From positions 166,419-230,418 of the forward strand of contig NZ_JABDHQ010000003.1 of the NCBI RefSeq assembly GCF_018709685.1: a stretch of DNA of 64,000 nt, in the 5' to 3' direction. The DNA is from Akkermansia muciniphila (lineage in GTDB: Bacteria > Verrucomicrobiota > Verrucomicrobiia > Verrucomicrobiales > Akkermansiaceae). Below, one piece after another: positions 25,652 through 34,596 of this stretch; position 1 is the stretch's first letter, and every line of letters begins with the position of its first letter. A program made the translations under genes and the position numbers. Below the pieces are notes generated by a model. It ran no database searches and was not told the origin of the DNA. It was given only the letters and a program-made list of their open reading frames with translations.

Positions 25652-25684
25652 TTTCAACAATCAGCCTCCTCCCATCCATTTTTT
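25624..25684 (+). terminator. hairpin and T-run overlapping the ankyrin gene end
   Basis: GGAGG-C-GGCTGAT (25624-25636) pairs with ATCAGCC-T-CCTCC (25660-25672) with one mismatch, and TTTTTT follows at 25679-25684. It overlaps the stop codon. Confidence 0.55.
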
Positions 25685-25780
25685 GAAATATCTATTTCAA
25701 CTCACTCTTGCGGTTTTTTTCATCGCCTGTAATCCCATTTAGCATCAAAATCTCTCCGATTTATCCATTTCCCTACTTCA

Positions 25781-26303
25781 TCAATCGGTCAATTTTTTTA
25801 TCCATTCTATAAAATCATCCATCCCGTCGGAGAACACCTTCAGCGCCACCACTTCTTTCGGCCCAGTGTAGGATTTATTGCCCCACACATATCCGTCACC
25901 CTGGTCTTCATCCATGAAGATTTCCGTCAAATCATTCAATTTGACTCTCATATCCCATAAAAAGCCCGATTTCATAGGTAACCCAGGAGATAGATCAAGA
26001 AGAGCAGTTAGCTCATCCCCAGACAACTTGTGATAGTACAGGCAAAAACTTTTTCACCCGTTTTTCATAAAAATTTCTGAGTTGCTCTAATGATATTCTC
26101 TTCTCTTCGTAAGCGGAAATGAATCTTTTTAGGTCCTGCTGCAGTTGCAAAACTTCATTTTTTATCCTTGTAGCTTTTTTAGAAGGACTTTCTTGCATAT
26201 CCATCATTTCAGTTTGTTTTTCAATGTTCTTTACATCCTCTGCTGCCCAGGCGCCCCATACCAGGAAAGGATACAGGCTGATGGTTATTATTTTCGTTCT
26301 CAT
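25781..26303 (-). pseudogene. frameshifted small secreted protein gene downstream of Rhs
   Basis: Two overlapping ORFs look like one broken gene. The first (26303 to 26013) has a signal peptide (MRTKIITISLYPFLVWGAWA) and a charged coiled region ending in FYEKRVKKFLPVLSQVVWG. The second, open from about 26050 to 25781, has no good start and reads KSFCLYYHKLSGDELTALLD and ends DGMDDFIEWIKKLTD. Removing one T from the minus-strand T5 run at 26048-26044 joins them into about 173 residues, with VKKFCLYYHKLSGDELTALL across the joint. It may be a real mutation, a sequencing error or a slippage site. In this position it could be an immunity or partner protein of Rhs. GC is low. Confidence 0.6.
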
Positions 26304-26455
26304 ACCCTTTATTTTCTTGGTTGGTAGGTGGTCAATAGTTTTTATATTAATATTTAGAGGAGGGAAAATTTTCCCTCCTCTAAAGCTCCCATATTTTAAT
26401 TTATAATCATGGACAACACACAAAGTAATCCATTAGATAAAAATAGGAGAAACAA

Positions 26456-26839
26456 CTATTCATCCATTCCTTTATCATATGATCTAAACAGGTAGAATTC
26501 AGTATATCCAACAAGACCTCCAATCACTCCAGCCAGCATGATGAAATAATTATTTTCAGCATTAAGCATACGAGACAATAAAAATCCCATAACCACACCA
26601 ACAATCAGTCCGGAAAAACAAGAGACTGCACGATTTATTTCACCAGCAAAAATACGCCAGATCACCCAGCTAACAACAGCCAGTAAAAATGTTACTGGAA
26701 ATGAAAACACTACAATAGCCAATCCCGCCATTGCTGAGAGCTCCGAGTTAGATAAACACATGGAATATCCAGCACCAATAAGCCAAGGAGCCAACGCGCA
26801 AATCAATATGAAGTGAACTATATTATATACTATTTGCAT
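26456..26839 (-). CDS. small four-helix membrane protein downstream of Rhs
   Basis: A 127-residue protein with four hydrophobic segments (about residues 5-25, 33-60, 70-90 and 97-117) and a charged C-terminal tail ending DKGMDE. Its start codon at 26839 overlaps the Rhs 3' end by 10 bp, so translation is coupled. No family recognised. Genes in this position behind Rhs or polymorphic toxins often encode immunity proteins, and a membrane immunity would fit a toxin acting on the membrane. The stretch 26400-26830 is AT-rich compared with the rest of the window. Confidence 0.6.
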   Translation of the reverse strand: MQIVYNIVHFILICALAPWLIGAGYSMCLSNSELSAMAGLAIVVFSFPVTFLLAVVSWVIWRIFAGEINRAVSCFSGLIVGVVMGFLLSRMLNAENNYFIMLAGVIGGLVGYTEFYLFRSYDKGMDE

Positions 26840-29800
26840 TGAGAATCATTAAGTAACATATTCCAACCTACATCAGCGCCTCCTTCGGGGAGCCCCAAAA
26901 AAGGAACAAACCCTCGACTGGCGTAACAATTTATATGTGCTTTTAGCCTACAGTTATTTCTTTCTGAACAACATGATATATTTTGGCATTGGCTTTCAGC
27001 ATTCGCCAAACACATAGCTGTTGAAATCACTGCAATTGAAAATTGGTATCTTTTCAAAAAATCGATGCATATAGATTTTGCTGCTGTAGGATAGGAGTCT
27101 GAAACTTCCGAAGAATTTTGACACACACATTTCGGCGCGGGTATTGAATAGTTACAAAATACTGAGGCCATCTCATCTGGAGTAAGAGGCACGGATGGAG
27201 GCGTACCGGGCGGAGTGTATTCACCACTCGGCCATACATTACCACCGCCAGGCGTCGGAGTAGGAAATTCTGGATGTGGAACAGGTAATCCAAAACTCAA
27301 GCCATACCTGTCCCATCGATTTATTCCGTTATTCCCTACGAATCCATATAGATTCCATCCATCCTGTTCAACAACAGGATCCCGGTTAATCCATCGGCCA
27401 TCAGCAGGATTATAATGACGATAATTGTAATAAATCATCTCCAATTCTTCGTCGTTCATCTCACTGCTCCACTGTACAGGTTGAGTAAGGTTTCCTGTTG
27501 AGGCAACTTGTCCATATGGCGAGTAGTCATAGGCAACTGCCATCGTTCCTTCCTCATCGAACAACTCCGTGACGTTCTTGTTGAAGTCATGACCATAGCA
27601 GTACAGGGCGTTGTCCTGCACCAAGGCTAAAGGCCGGGTGGCTATTGATTCCATCGGATCCCATAAAATAGTACGCAGTACATTCTGGTTATTGAGCATG
27701 TCAAGAGCGGCTATCTGCAAATAGCCCCGATAGATGTAACGCTTGTGACTTCTGACAATTCCATCAACCATGACCTTTTTCGTGTGCCGGCGGCCCTGAT
27801 GATCATAATCACATTCCACCGCAATACGACCGTCCAGGCTTGTAAAACTCACCGGACGGCTGGCGGCATTGTAAACTATCGTCCAGATTGCCGTGGATGT
27901 TTTCACCAGTGTCTGATTGCCCGCAGCATCAAATTGAGGAATGAAAGGTATTTCTTCATTCTCCGCAATACTCGCGTACTGGTTAAGTTCATTGGCTGTA
28001 TAAACAAGCTCTTCCTCCAGATTCAAGGCGGTTTTACGATTACCGATGTTGTCATAATCATAACCATAAACCCTTCCTCCCAAAGAAGCGCTGACTAGTT
28101 CGTTGCGACCGTTGTAGTTGAAATGATCGCTTCGAGCTTGTTCCGATTCCCGTTGTTGCATGTGAAATGCCGGCCGGCCCAATGCATCATAACTCCGTGT
28201 ACGGGCAACAAGAACGTTTTCTCCCAAACGAAGACTAATGCCAGTGCTCAAATCACGATGATCTTCATAGTCCAGGTACTTGACGATTCCATTAGGCATC
28301 GTCAAGCGGGAGAGCATGTTCGTTCCCTGCAAGTAACCGTACGTAAAGCTCTGTTCCATTCCACCATGTACAATAGTAGCAATTGCAAGTTGCCCATTCG
28401 ATCCGTAATGCTGCCGGATGTCCTGGATTGTCTGTGTTCCCTTATTGAGAGTGTAACCCGCACTGCGTCCCAGAATATCGTGGGTTTCAGTCAGGAGGTA
28501 ACTTGTTCCATTGATGGTTATATTTTCCGTTTCCGGTTCAGCGTACTGATTATAGCCGATGGTTCGCGTTCCGGACCCGTCAGTCACTTGAAAAAGCTGG
28601 TTGAGCGGATTCCAGAGCATGTTGATTGCCGGCGTTCCGTCGCTGTAAGTAATGGAAGTATTGGTTCCCTTTTTAAAGTTATAGCCCCAGGCGGTAGTAA
28701 TTCCCCTGGCGTCAGTAAAAGCCGCCTTCATGTTAAGAGCGTTGTAGGTGGTGTCTTCATGTGTCCCGTCCGCATAGGTTTTCTTAATGACCAGTCCTGT
28801 GGCTTCATCATAACTCCAAAGGGTAGTGTCGCCGTCAACACGTCCGGATGGATCGTCAGTAATGTTTCCTTCATTCTCCCGGAAAGTCGTCAGGCTCGTC
28901 ATCCGGTCGGCGTCATCATATTCAAAAAGCACCGGTTGGACGGCTGTGCCATATTCTGCTTTTTTACGTCCTCGGATATCGTAAGTCGAGCAGTTTGTTT
29001 TTCCCAGCGCATTGGTGATGCAGGAAGGTTGATCCAAATTCGGATGATAAGTTGTTGCCACGGTGTTCCCTGCCGAATCCGTGACAGAGATGGTGCGGCC
29101 GGCAGTGTCCGTCCGGGTGGTAACTACATTGCCACGGGCATCCGTGTGTGTAGAGATAATTCCTGTTTCCGTATAAGTACGGGTGGCGGTTGTCGTCACT
29201 CCGGCATTGTTTACCGCACTTGTTACGAAGCCATCCACCGTATGCGAGATGGCCGTCACAGTGGAAGAAGGAATGATACCCTTTCTGTTTCTGATGGCAG
29301 ATCCGGCATATTCTGTCCATTGCGTTATCGTATTTCCTCTCGGATCAATGGAAAGAGTCTTGCTTTCCAAGGCAGCGGAAAGAGAAGAGATCAATGACTT
29401 TTCCGTTTCCTTGTAGGTTGCTCCGTTCCCGTTATTCCTGATCACTGTCATGAAACGATAGGCTCCGTCCTGTCCCTGCTCCACACCATATTCCCATGTG
29501 GTAATGCGGGAGTTGGCAAGTGTAGGGCTATCTTCCAGCTTCCATGTTTCTTTTACTACATTGCCGAATCCGTCATATTCCCGTAACGTAGGTGCCATGG
29601 TCGTGGCAGCATTTCCGGCATCCACTTGTTCCCTGGTTATCTGCCCCTTGGCATTGTAGGTATAGCGCGTATAAATAACGCCTCCTACCGTGTTGGGCAC
29701 TCCCGTTCGCAATATTTCTCCAAAGCCGTTAATTATATTTTTCCGGATTTCTGTTTCCGTTTCTGGAGAAACGGCTCTGACGCTGGTGCGGATACCATCA

Positions 29801-32484
29801 TTAACCAGGTCCATGATGGCAAGAGTGTGCCGCTGACCTGTGCCGCTTTGCTCCAGGATCGTACCATCCGAAGCAGAGCGTGTGATGAGTGTAGCTCCTG
29901 AAGGCAATGTTTTCGTCACTGTCAGACCGTCGGAGCTGTAGGCATAAGCAGTCGCACGGTCCAATATATCGGAGGAAGAAATAGTCCTGCCTATCAAGTC
30001 ATAACTTGTAGCTTGGGTAGTTTGCATGGGGCCTGCATACACGGTCGTTGAGAGCGCCCTACCGGCTGCATCGCGTATGTAAGAGGTGATTATTTCCGGG
30101 GTAATTACGGTTTCTCCGTCTACGACGGCAGAACGCGAAGTTTCCACCAACTGGCGCGCCGTGTCATACGCGTAGTCAATCCGTACTTCATCTTCATCTT
30201 TTTCCCACAACGTGCGGCCGTCACACATGAGGGCACGTTCCGTAATGCGCCCGTTTCCGCGCGTTCTTTTTACCCACCGGTTTTGCGTATCAAATTCATA
30301 ATCCGCACTATCAGTAAGCGCCCATTCTCCATCGGAAAGCAATACGTAGCTTTCTTCCCGGACACGCTGCCCTTGTGCCGTGATCCAGGTGGTTTTCCGG
30401 GTACTTTGCCCTGCGATGGATTCTCCATTGATACGCGTCTCTTCCGTTTCCGTATAGAGAGCCCCGTGTTCATTTGCCGCAGCATAGTCGTACCAAGTCT
30501 GTACTCCGTTGACCGCCTGGGTCATCCGGACACGGCCCCGGGCGTATGGGTTAGGAGCACTTGCCAGCCATTGCTCCGTTACTGTCAGGCGCGTTCCCGT
30601 TGCTCCAAGAGCAACGGCGCGCTTTTCCATCCTTTTGACGTGGTTGAATACAGTGTATTTATAAGTCTCGCGCACAAGTTGCTTAGCTTTACCTGTCACT
30701 GGAAACAACCGCACTACTTTTTCAGCAACTTCCCCGTTGAAGTTGTCCTCCGCCGAATGGGCGTAGGTAATGTCCGTCTTTCTGCGGCCGTTTTCTCCCC
30801 AGGGTTCGTCTGTCCTGATGACGCGGCCCTGTGCATCGTAAAGCCATGTCCATAGACTCCCGTCGGGCTTCGTTTCCTTACAGAGACGCCCCGCGGCATC
30901 GTATTCATAGTGCGTTGTCAGTTCCTGCTCCGAACCATAGCCTTCTACCCGCGTGAGCAGCAAGTCCCCCACATCCGTCGTCTGGTACACTTCACCAACG
31001 CGTGAAGCTGTCATATTGTTTTTACTCTTCTCCGTGACCAACTGCCAAACGGTAGCTTCCAGCTCTGTATGAGTGCGGAAAGTAGTGACTGCTTCCTCCC
31101 CGGCCCCTTGCTGCATGTTCCAGGCCAAACCATTCTTCCACCAGGTAACGGCATAAGGCTGCCTCTCCGGCGTTTGTTCCGTAATTGTGAAGCGGCTTTC
31201 GTCACGGGAGAGGGAAAGCACGAATGTCTTAAAGGGAGGGCCAGTGACCGTATATAAGCCAAATTCATCCATTTCTCCTATTTGAGCCGGTGTATAAAGG
31301 GCGATCACATAACCGATTTCCGTGATGGTTTCCACGTTGAGCAAGCCATCCCACAAGTTCCATATCTGGCGCAGAGAGCCATCTTCCGCACGCTTGATGT
31401 TCAGATACGCCGACGTATTGGAGATGGTTTGCTGGTCCGCCGTAGTGTAGGAGAGCAGGCTTCCAGTCATGGAGGAGAATAGGTAGGTTTCCCCCGCAGC
31501 GGTCCGCCAGCGCAGGCTGCTTTGTTGTTCTTCCGTAATCAGGGAGGCTTTGCCACCGCCCGACGTATCTATGCCAATGGGAGCAACCGAACCGTCGTTG
31601 TAACAGCGCATGGCTATCACACGGTCTCCCCGTACCAGGTCAAACCGGGTTCCGGGAACAATTCCGCCTTCCGGTATGTTCAGATAACTGGCCAGAGGAT
31701 GGTTATAGGCAAGGGAAACCGGAGTTTCCAAGCCGGAGACATTCTCCTGCGCCCTTAATTCCACACGTCCGGAAGGCATTTCTCCAAGCCCCCTGAAAGA
31801 GCCGAAGTTGCATGACCAGTACATGAGCGTTGCCGTACTGTCTGCCTGGACATTGCATCCTGCGGAAGAAAAGTTTTGAGCATTAGCACTGCGTCCCGCC
31901 CGGACAGCCGGTCCAGACGGAGAACCGCCATCTCCGTTGCAAGTATCTCCTTCACAAGGGCAAGGTTCAGGTTTTTTTTGACCGCCGGGTTCAATGGGGC
32001 GCACATCAAGAGTATAGCGGCATACAGCTACGTTGCCCTTAGGATTGGAATATTTGATGTTTTCATTGCTAGTAACCAGATGATGATTTCCCGATTCCAC
32101 CTTGCAAGTTCCTGAGAGCGTCCATTCCGTATGGCCGCCTTCCGGCCCGGCCTCCTGCCCGTGTGTAGAGCTTGTCATGTCCACTACCAGGATATCGTCT
32201 ATTTTGGCATCCCCCCAGTCGTCCTCCGTCAGCTTGACATCACATTTGGCCTGGATAGGAATTTGATTGCCCTGTTCGTCCGTTTCAAAGGGAACTTCAA
32301 ACTCAAAGGGATAGAGTGCGATTGAGTCGGCGGGACCACTGGGCGGTCCAACTTTCTTTCCGTCCTGGTGGCTGATAGGCCACTGAGGGGCATCATTTGT
32401 TCTCATTGCAGCCCGCAACGCAGGGCGTGGCATAAAACGGGAAGGTTCAAACCACTTGGTATAAGAAGATATTTTGTCTTTCAT
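26830..32484 (-). CDS. Rhs/YD-repeat protein with variable Cys-rich C-terminus
   Basis: A 1884-residue protein with no signal peptide. Residues about 1-270 are a beta-rich N-terminal region with a Cys patch (EPCPCEGDTCNGDGG). YD-type repeats fill most of the middle, for example THYEYDAAGRLCKETKPDGS and YDIRGRKKAEYG. The Rhs core ends at RHYNPADGRWINRDPVVEQD and WNLYGFVGNNGINRWDRYGL, the usual boundary before a variable tip. After a Pro-rich linker the last 112 residues hold 11 Cys and match no toxin known to me. Rhs shells encapsulate a C-terminal effector; this tip may be one. Two small genes follow on the same strand, and the first overlaps its 3' end. Confidence 0.9.
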   Translation of the reverse strand: MKDKISSYTKWFEPSRFMPRPALRAAMRTNDAPQWPISHQDGKKVGPPSGPADSIALYPFEFEVPFETDEQGNQIPIQAKCDVKLTEDDWGDAKIDDILVVDMTSSTHGQEAGPEGGHTEWTLSGTCKVESGNHHLVTSNENIKYSNPKGNVAVCRYTLDVRPIEPGGQKKPEPCPCEGDTCNGDGGSPSGPAVRAGRSANAQNFSSAGCNVQADSTATLMYWSCNFGSFRGLGEMPSGRVELRAQENVSGLETPVSLAYNHPLASYLNIPEGGIVPGTRFDLVRGDRVIAMRCYNDGSVAPIGIDTSGGGKASLITEEQQSSLRWRTAAGETYLFSSMTGSLLSYTTADQQTISNTSAYLNIKRAEDGSLRQIWNLWDGLLNVETITEIGYVIALYTPAQIGEMDEFGLYTVTGPPFKTFVLSLSRDESRFTITEQTPERQPYAVTWWKNGLAWNMQQGAGEEAVTTFRTHTELEATVWQLVTEKSKNNMTASRVGEVYQTTDVGDLLLTRVEGYGSEQELTTHYEYDAAGRLCKETKPDGSLWTWLYDAQGRVIRTDEPWGENGRRKTDITYAHSAEDNFNGEVAEKVVRLFPVTGKAKQLVRETYKYTVFNHVKRMEKRAVALGATGTRLTVTEQWLASAPNPYARGRVRMTQAVNGVQTWYDYAAANEHGALYTETEETRINGESIAGQSTRKTTWITAQGQRVREESYVLLSDGEWALTDSADYEFDTQNRWVKRTRGNGRITERALMCDGRTLWEKDEDEVRIDYAYDTARQLVETSRSAVVDGETVITPEIITSYIRDAAGRALSTTVYAGPMQTTQATSYDLIGRTISSSDILDRATAYAYSSDGLTVTKTLPSGATLITRSASDGTILEQSGTGQRHTLAIMDLVNDGIRTSVRAVSPETETEIRKNIINGFGEILRTGVPNTVGGVIYTRYTYNAKGQITREQVDAGNAATTMAPTLREYDGFGNVVKETWKLEDSPTLANSRITTWEYGVEQGQDGAYRFMTVIRNNGNGATYKETEKSLISSLSAALESKTLSIDPRGNTITQWTEYAGSAIRNRKGIIPSSTVTAISHTVDGFVTSAVNNAGVTTTATRTYTETGIISTHTDARGNVVTTRTDTAGRTISVTDSAGNTVATTYHPNLDQPSCITNALGKTNCSTYDIRGRKKAEYGTAVQPVLFEYDDADRMTSLTTFRENEGNITDDPSGRVDGDTTLWSYDEATGLVIKKTYADGTHEDTTYNALNMKAAFTDARGITTAWGYNFKKGTNTSITYSDGTPAINMLWNPLNQLFQVTDGSGTRTIGYNQYAEPETENITINGTSYLLTETHDILGRSAGYTLNKGTQTIQDIRQHYGSNGQLAIATIVHGGMEQSFTYGYLQGTNMLSRLTMPNGIVKYLDYEDHRDLSTGISLRLGENVLVARTRSYDALGRPAFHMQQRESEQARSDHFNYNGRNELVSASLGGRVYGYDYDNIGNRKTALNLEEELVYTANELNQYASIAENEEIPFIPQFDAAGNQTLVKTSTAIWTIVYNAASRPVSFTSLDGRIAVECDYDHQGRRHTKKVMVDGIVRSHKRYIYRGYLQIAALDMLNNQNVLRTILWDPMESIATRPLALVQDNALYCYGHDFNKNVTELFDEEGTMAVAYDYSPYGQVASTGNLTQPVQWSSEMNDEELEMIYYNYRHYNPADGRWINRDPVVEQDGWNLYGFVGNNGINRWDRYGLSFGLPVPHPEFPTPTPGGGNVWPSGEYTPPGTPPSVPLTPDEMASVFCNYSIPAPKCVCQNSSEVSDSYPTAAKSICIDFLKRYQFSIAVISTAMCLANAESQCQNISCCSERNNCRLKAHINCYASRGFVPFLGLPEGGADVGWNMLLNDSQCK

Positions 32485-32710
32485 GTTTGTAGAGTCATTA
32501 ATGTTTTCCAGGCCTGTTTTTGGCCTTCCTTGTCCTGTTATGAAAAATATTCCTGAATATCAACATGATTCTCAGGTTATTTCCAATTCCAATACGTTTT
32601 ATAGCTCCTATTGAAAATAGTATGAAAAAATCCCTCCTGCTCACGCTTCCGGCATCCGTCACTTTGCTCTTGACGCTTCCCCGGCTCCTTTCTAGGATTC
32701 GCGGCATACC

Positions 32711-33139
32711 ATGGTTAGAGCATTGCGCAACGGCATCATGCTGCTCACCCTTCTGCTGGTCGTCGTAGGCGGAACGGGCATGGTTTCCGTATGCCCCTGC
32801 CATGAGGAGGTTTTTCTCTTTTCCTGCTCCTGCCATCAGGATGCCGCCCCCTGCGGCTGCCGTGGGGACCATGGTTCCGGCGCCGGCACTTCCACCCCTC
32901 TGGCCGGGCACCTCTGCGAACACCAGCGCCTGGAGATTGACGACCTGACGCTGCCCGTTCTTCATGCGTCGCTTCCACAACCCTGCATCATCTGGCAGAC
33001 GTTACCGGATTTCCACCATCTGGCGCAGCCTCTTCTTTTAACAAGCCAAACATCGGATTCCGCGATACCGGCTCCCCCTGACCCCTTCAGGGACGATGGC
33101 CCGGTACATAAAGGCTTTCAGCTTCCCCTGCTGATTTAA
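32711..33139 (+). CDS. small His/Cys-containing exported protein of the metal-efflux operon
   Basis: A 142-residue protein with an N-terminal hydrophobic segment (MLLTLLLVVVGGTGMVSVCP) and Cys/His pairs right after it (CPCHEEVF, CSCHQDAAPCGCRGDHG), which suggest a periplasmic metal-binding protein. No family recognised. The gene lies 145 bp before the TolC-like efflux gene on the same strand, and similar small exported proteins often open heavy-metal RND operons. An alternative overlapping ORF from 32632 with a signal-like start (MKKSLLLTLPASVTLLLTLP) exists but is short and less convincing. Confidence 0.55.
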   Translation: MVRALRNGIMLLTLLLVVVGGTGMVSVCPCHEEVFLFSCSCHQDAAPCGCRGDHGSGAGTSTPLAGHLCEHQRLEIDDLTLPVLHASLPQPCIIWQTLPDFHHLAQPLLLTSQTSDSAIPAPPDPFRDDGPVHKGFQLPLLI

Positions 33140-33284
33140 CGGCCCCCTTTTCAGGAACGTCCCGGGACGCTTCCGGCTGAACGCTGCTTTTTTAATTGCG
33201 TCCGGCCCTGTTTGTTTCCGCAGAATGATCTGCCGCATTGTCCAAACCTGATTGAGACGAACTGTCTCCATTTCCTTTTTCATC

Positions 33285-34574
33285 ATGAAATCCATACCAT
33301 TTTTCGCTGGGCTCGGCCTGACCGCCTTCCTCAGCTCATGCAGCGTCTACCATAGCGCACCCATCGACCTGAACGCGGAGGAAGCCTCCTGGAAAGAGGC
33401 GTCCCGCGTGGACGCACACACCTCCGTCACCCGGAACCAGGCGCGCCAGATCGGCCTGGTCATGAATCCGGACCTGAACAAGGCACGCCTGAAACTGGCG
33501 TCCAGCAATGAAGTAGCCAAGCAATCGGGCTGGTGGAATGACCCGTCCTTTTCCTGGGACATCGAACAAGTTCTTCAGGAGAACACGCTCAACATGGCCG
33601 GCAGCCTGGGCTTCACCATTCCCGTAACCGGCCTCCCGGCCCTGGAAAAGAAGGTGGCGGAACAGTACAAGGAAGCGGATTTCTGGACCCTCCGCCAGGC
33701 GGAGCTGGATTTTCTCAGTTCCCTGGACCAGGCCTGGAGCAAGCTGGCCGTAACCCAGCGCCGCAAGGCGGTCATCCGGGAACGCCTGGAGGCGGTCAGG
33801 AACGAAAACGGCATGATTGAAAAGCTCATCGGAGCGGGGGAAGTGGAATTTTCCTCCCGCCAGGTGGCTTCCCAGCGCATGAATGACGCCATCCGGGAAC
33901 TTCAGACCGTAACGGAAACGGAACTGGAACAGAAGATGGAACTGGTCAAGCTGATGGGGCTGCATCCCTCCGCAGTGCGGAAGCTCGGCTTCCGCACGGA
34001 ACAGGGCTTCCAGCTTCCCGCCGCCGTTCCGGCGCCCGGCCCCGCCGCCCTGACGGCAGCCCCCAAAATCAAGGCCCAGCTGGCAGCCTACGCCACCACG
34101 GAAACGCTGTTCAAGACGGAAATCCGCCGCCAGTATCCGGAACTGGAACTGGGGCCCTCCTTCACCCGTGACGACGGTGAAAAGGAAGTGGGCGGGGAAA
34201 TAGGGTTCAATCTCCCCCTTTGGAACCGCAACCGCAAGGCCATTGCGGAATCCCGCGGAACACGGGATATGTCCAGGCAGGAAACCATCCAGCTCTGGAA
34301 GACGGAATTGTTCAACGCGCGCCAGCTTGACGCCAGCCAGCAGATGGTGCTGCGCCACTGCCGGACGGAGCTTCAGCGCATGGACTCCTTCGCCTCCTCC
34401 GTCCGGACCATGGAAAAACTGCACGGCATCGGGGAAGCCTCCCTGCTGGAACTGGCGGAGAACCGCCACCAGCTTTACGAAAGCCGCCTGGCCTTCCTGG
34501 ATAATCTGGACAAGCTGCTGGCCATTCAGGCCCAGCTCCGCTACCTCACCCACGCCAACCTTCAATCCAAATAA
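33285..34574 (+). CDS. TolC/CusC-family outer-membrane efflux lipoprotein
   Basis: A 429-residue protein from the ATG at 33285. The N-terminus has a lipobox (LTAFLSSC), so it is lipid-anchored. Two long helical halves follow, the layout of the outer-membrane channel of tripartite pumps (IGLVMNPDLNKARLKLASSN in the first half, LLELAENRHQLYESRLAFLD in the second). With the adaptor and RND genes that follow it forms a complete export system. The cargo is inferred to be a metal such as copper, silver, zinc or cobalt. It ends 22 bp before the adaptor gene. Confidence 0.88.
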   Translation: MKSIPFFAGLGLTAFLSSCSVYHSAPIDLNAEEASWKEASRVDAHTSVTRNQARQIGLVMNPDLNKARLKLASSNEVAKQSGWWNDPSFSWDIEQVLQENTLNMAGSLGFTIPVTGLPALEKKVAEQYKEADFWTLRQAELDFLSSLDQAWSKLAVTQRRKAVIRERLEAVRNENGMIEKLIGAGEVEFSSRQVASQRMNDAIRELQTVTETELEQKMELVKLMGLHPSAVRKLGFRTEQGFQLPAAVPAPGPAALTAAPKIKAQLAAYATTETLFKTEIRRQYPELELGPSFTRDDGEKEVGGEIGFNLPLWNRNRKAIAESRGTRDMSRQETIQLWKTELFNARQLDASQQMVLRHCRTELQRMDSFASSVRTMEKLHGIGEASLLELAENRHQLYESRLAFLDNLDKLLAIQAQLRYLTHANLQSK

Positions 34575-34596
34575 ATTTCTCACCATGTTAACGAAT

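Noticed and set aside
28123..29397. Plus-strand ORF of 424 residues inside the Rhs gene
   Set aside because: The minus-strand YD repeats account for this region.
32632..32768. Short signal-peptide-like ORF upstream of the efflux operon
   Set aside because: It overlaps the better supported 142-residue gene in another frame and ends in a Cys/Ser-rich tail typical of an out-of-frame read.
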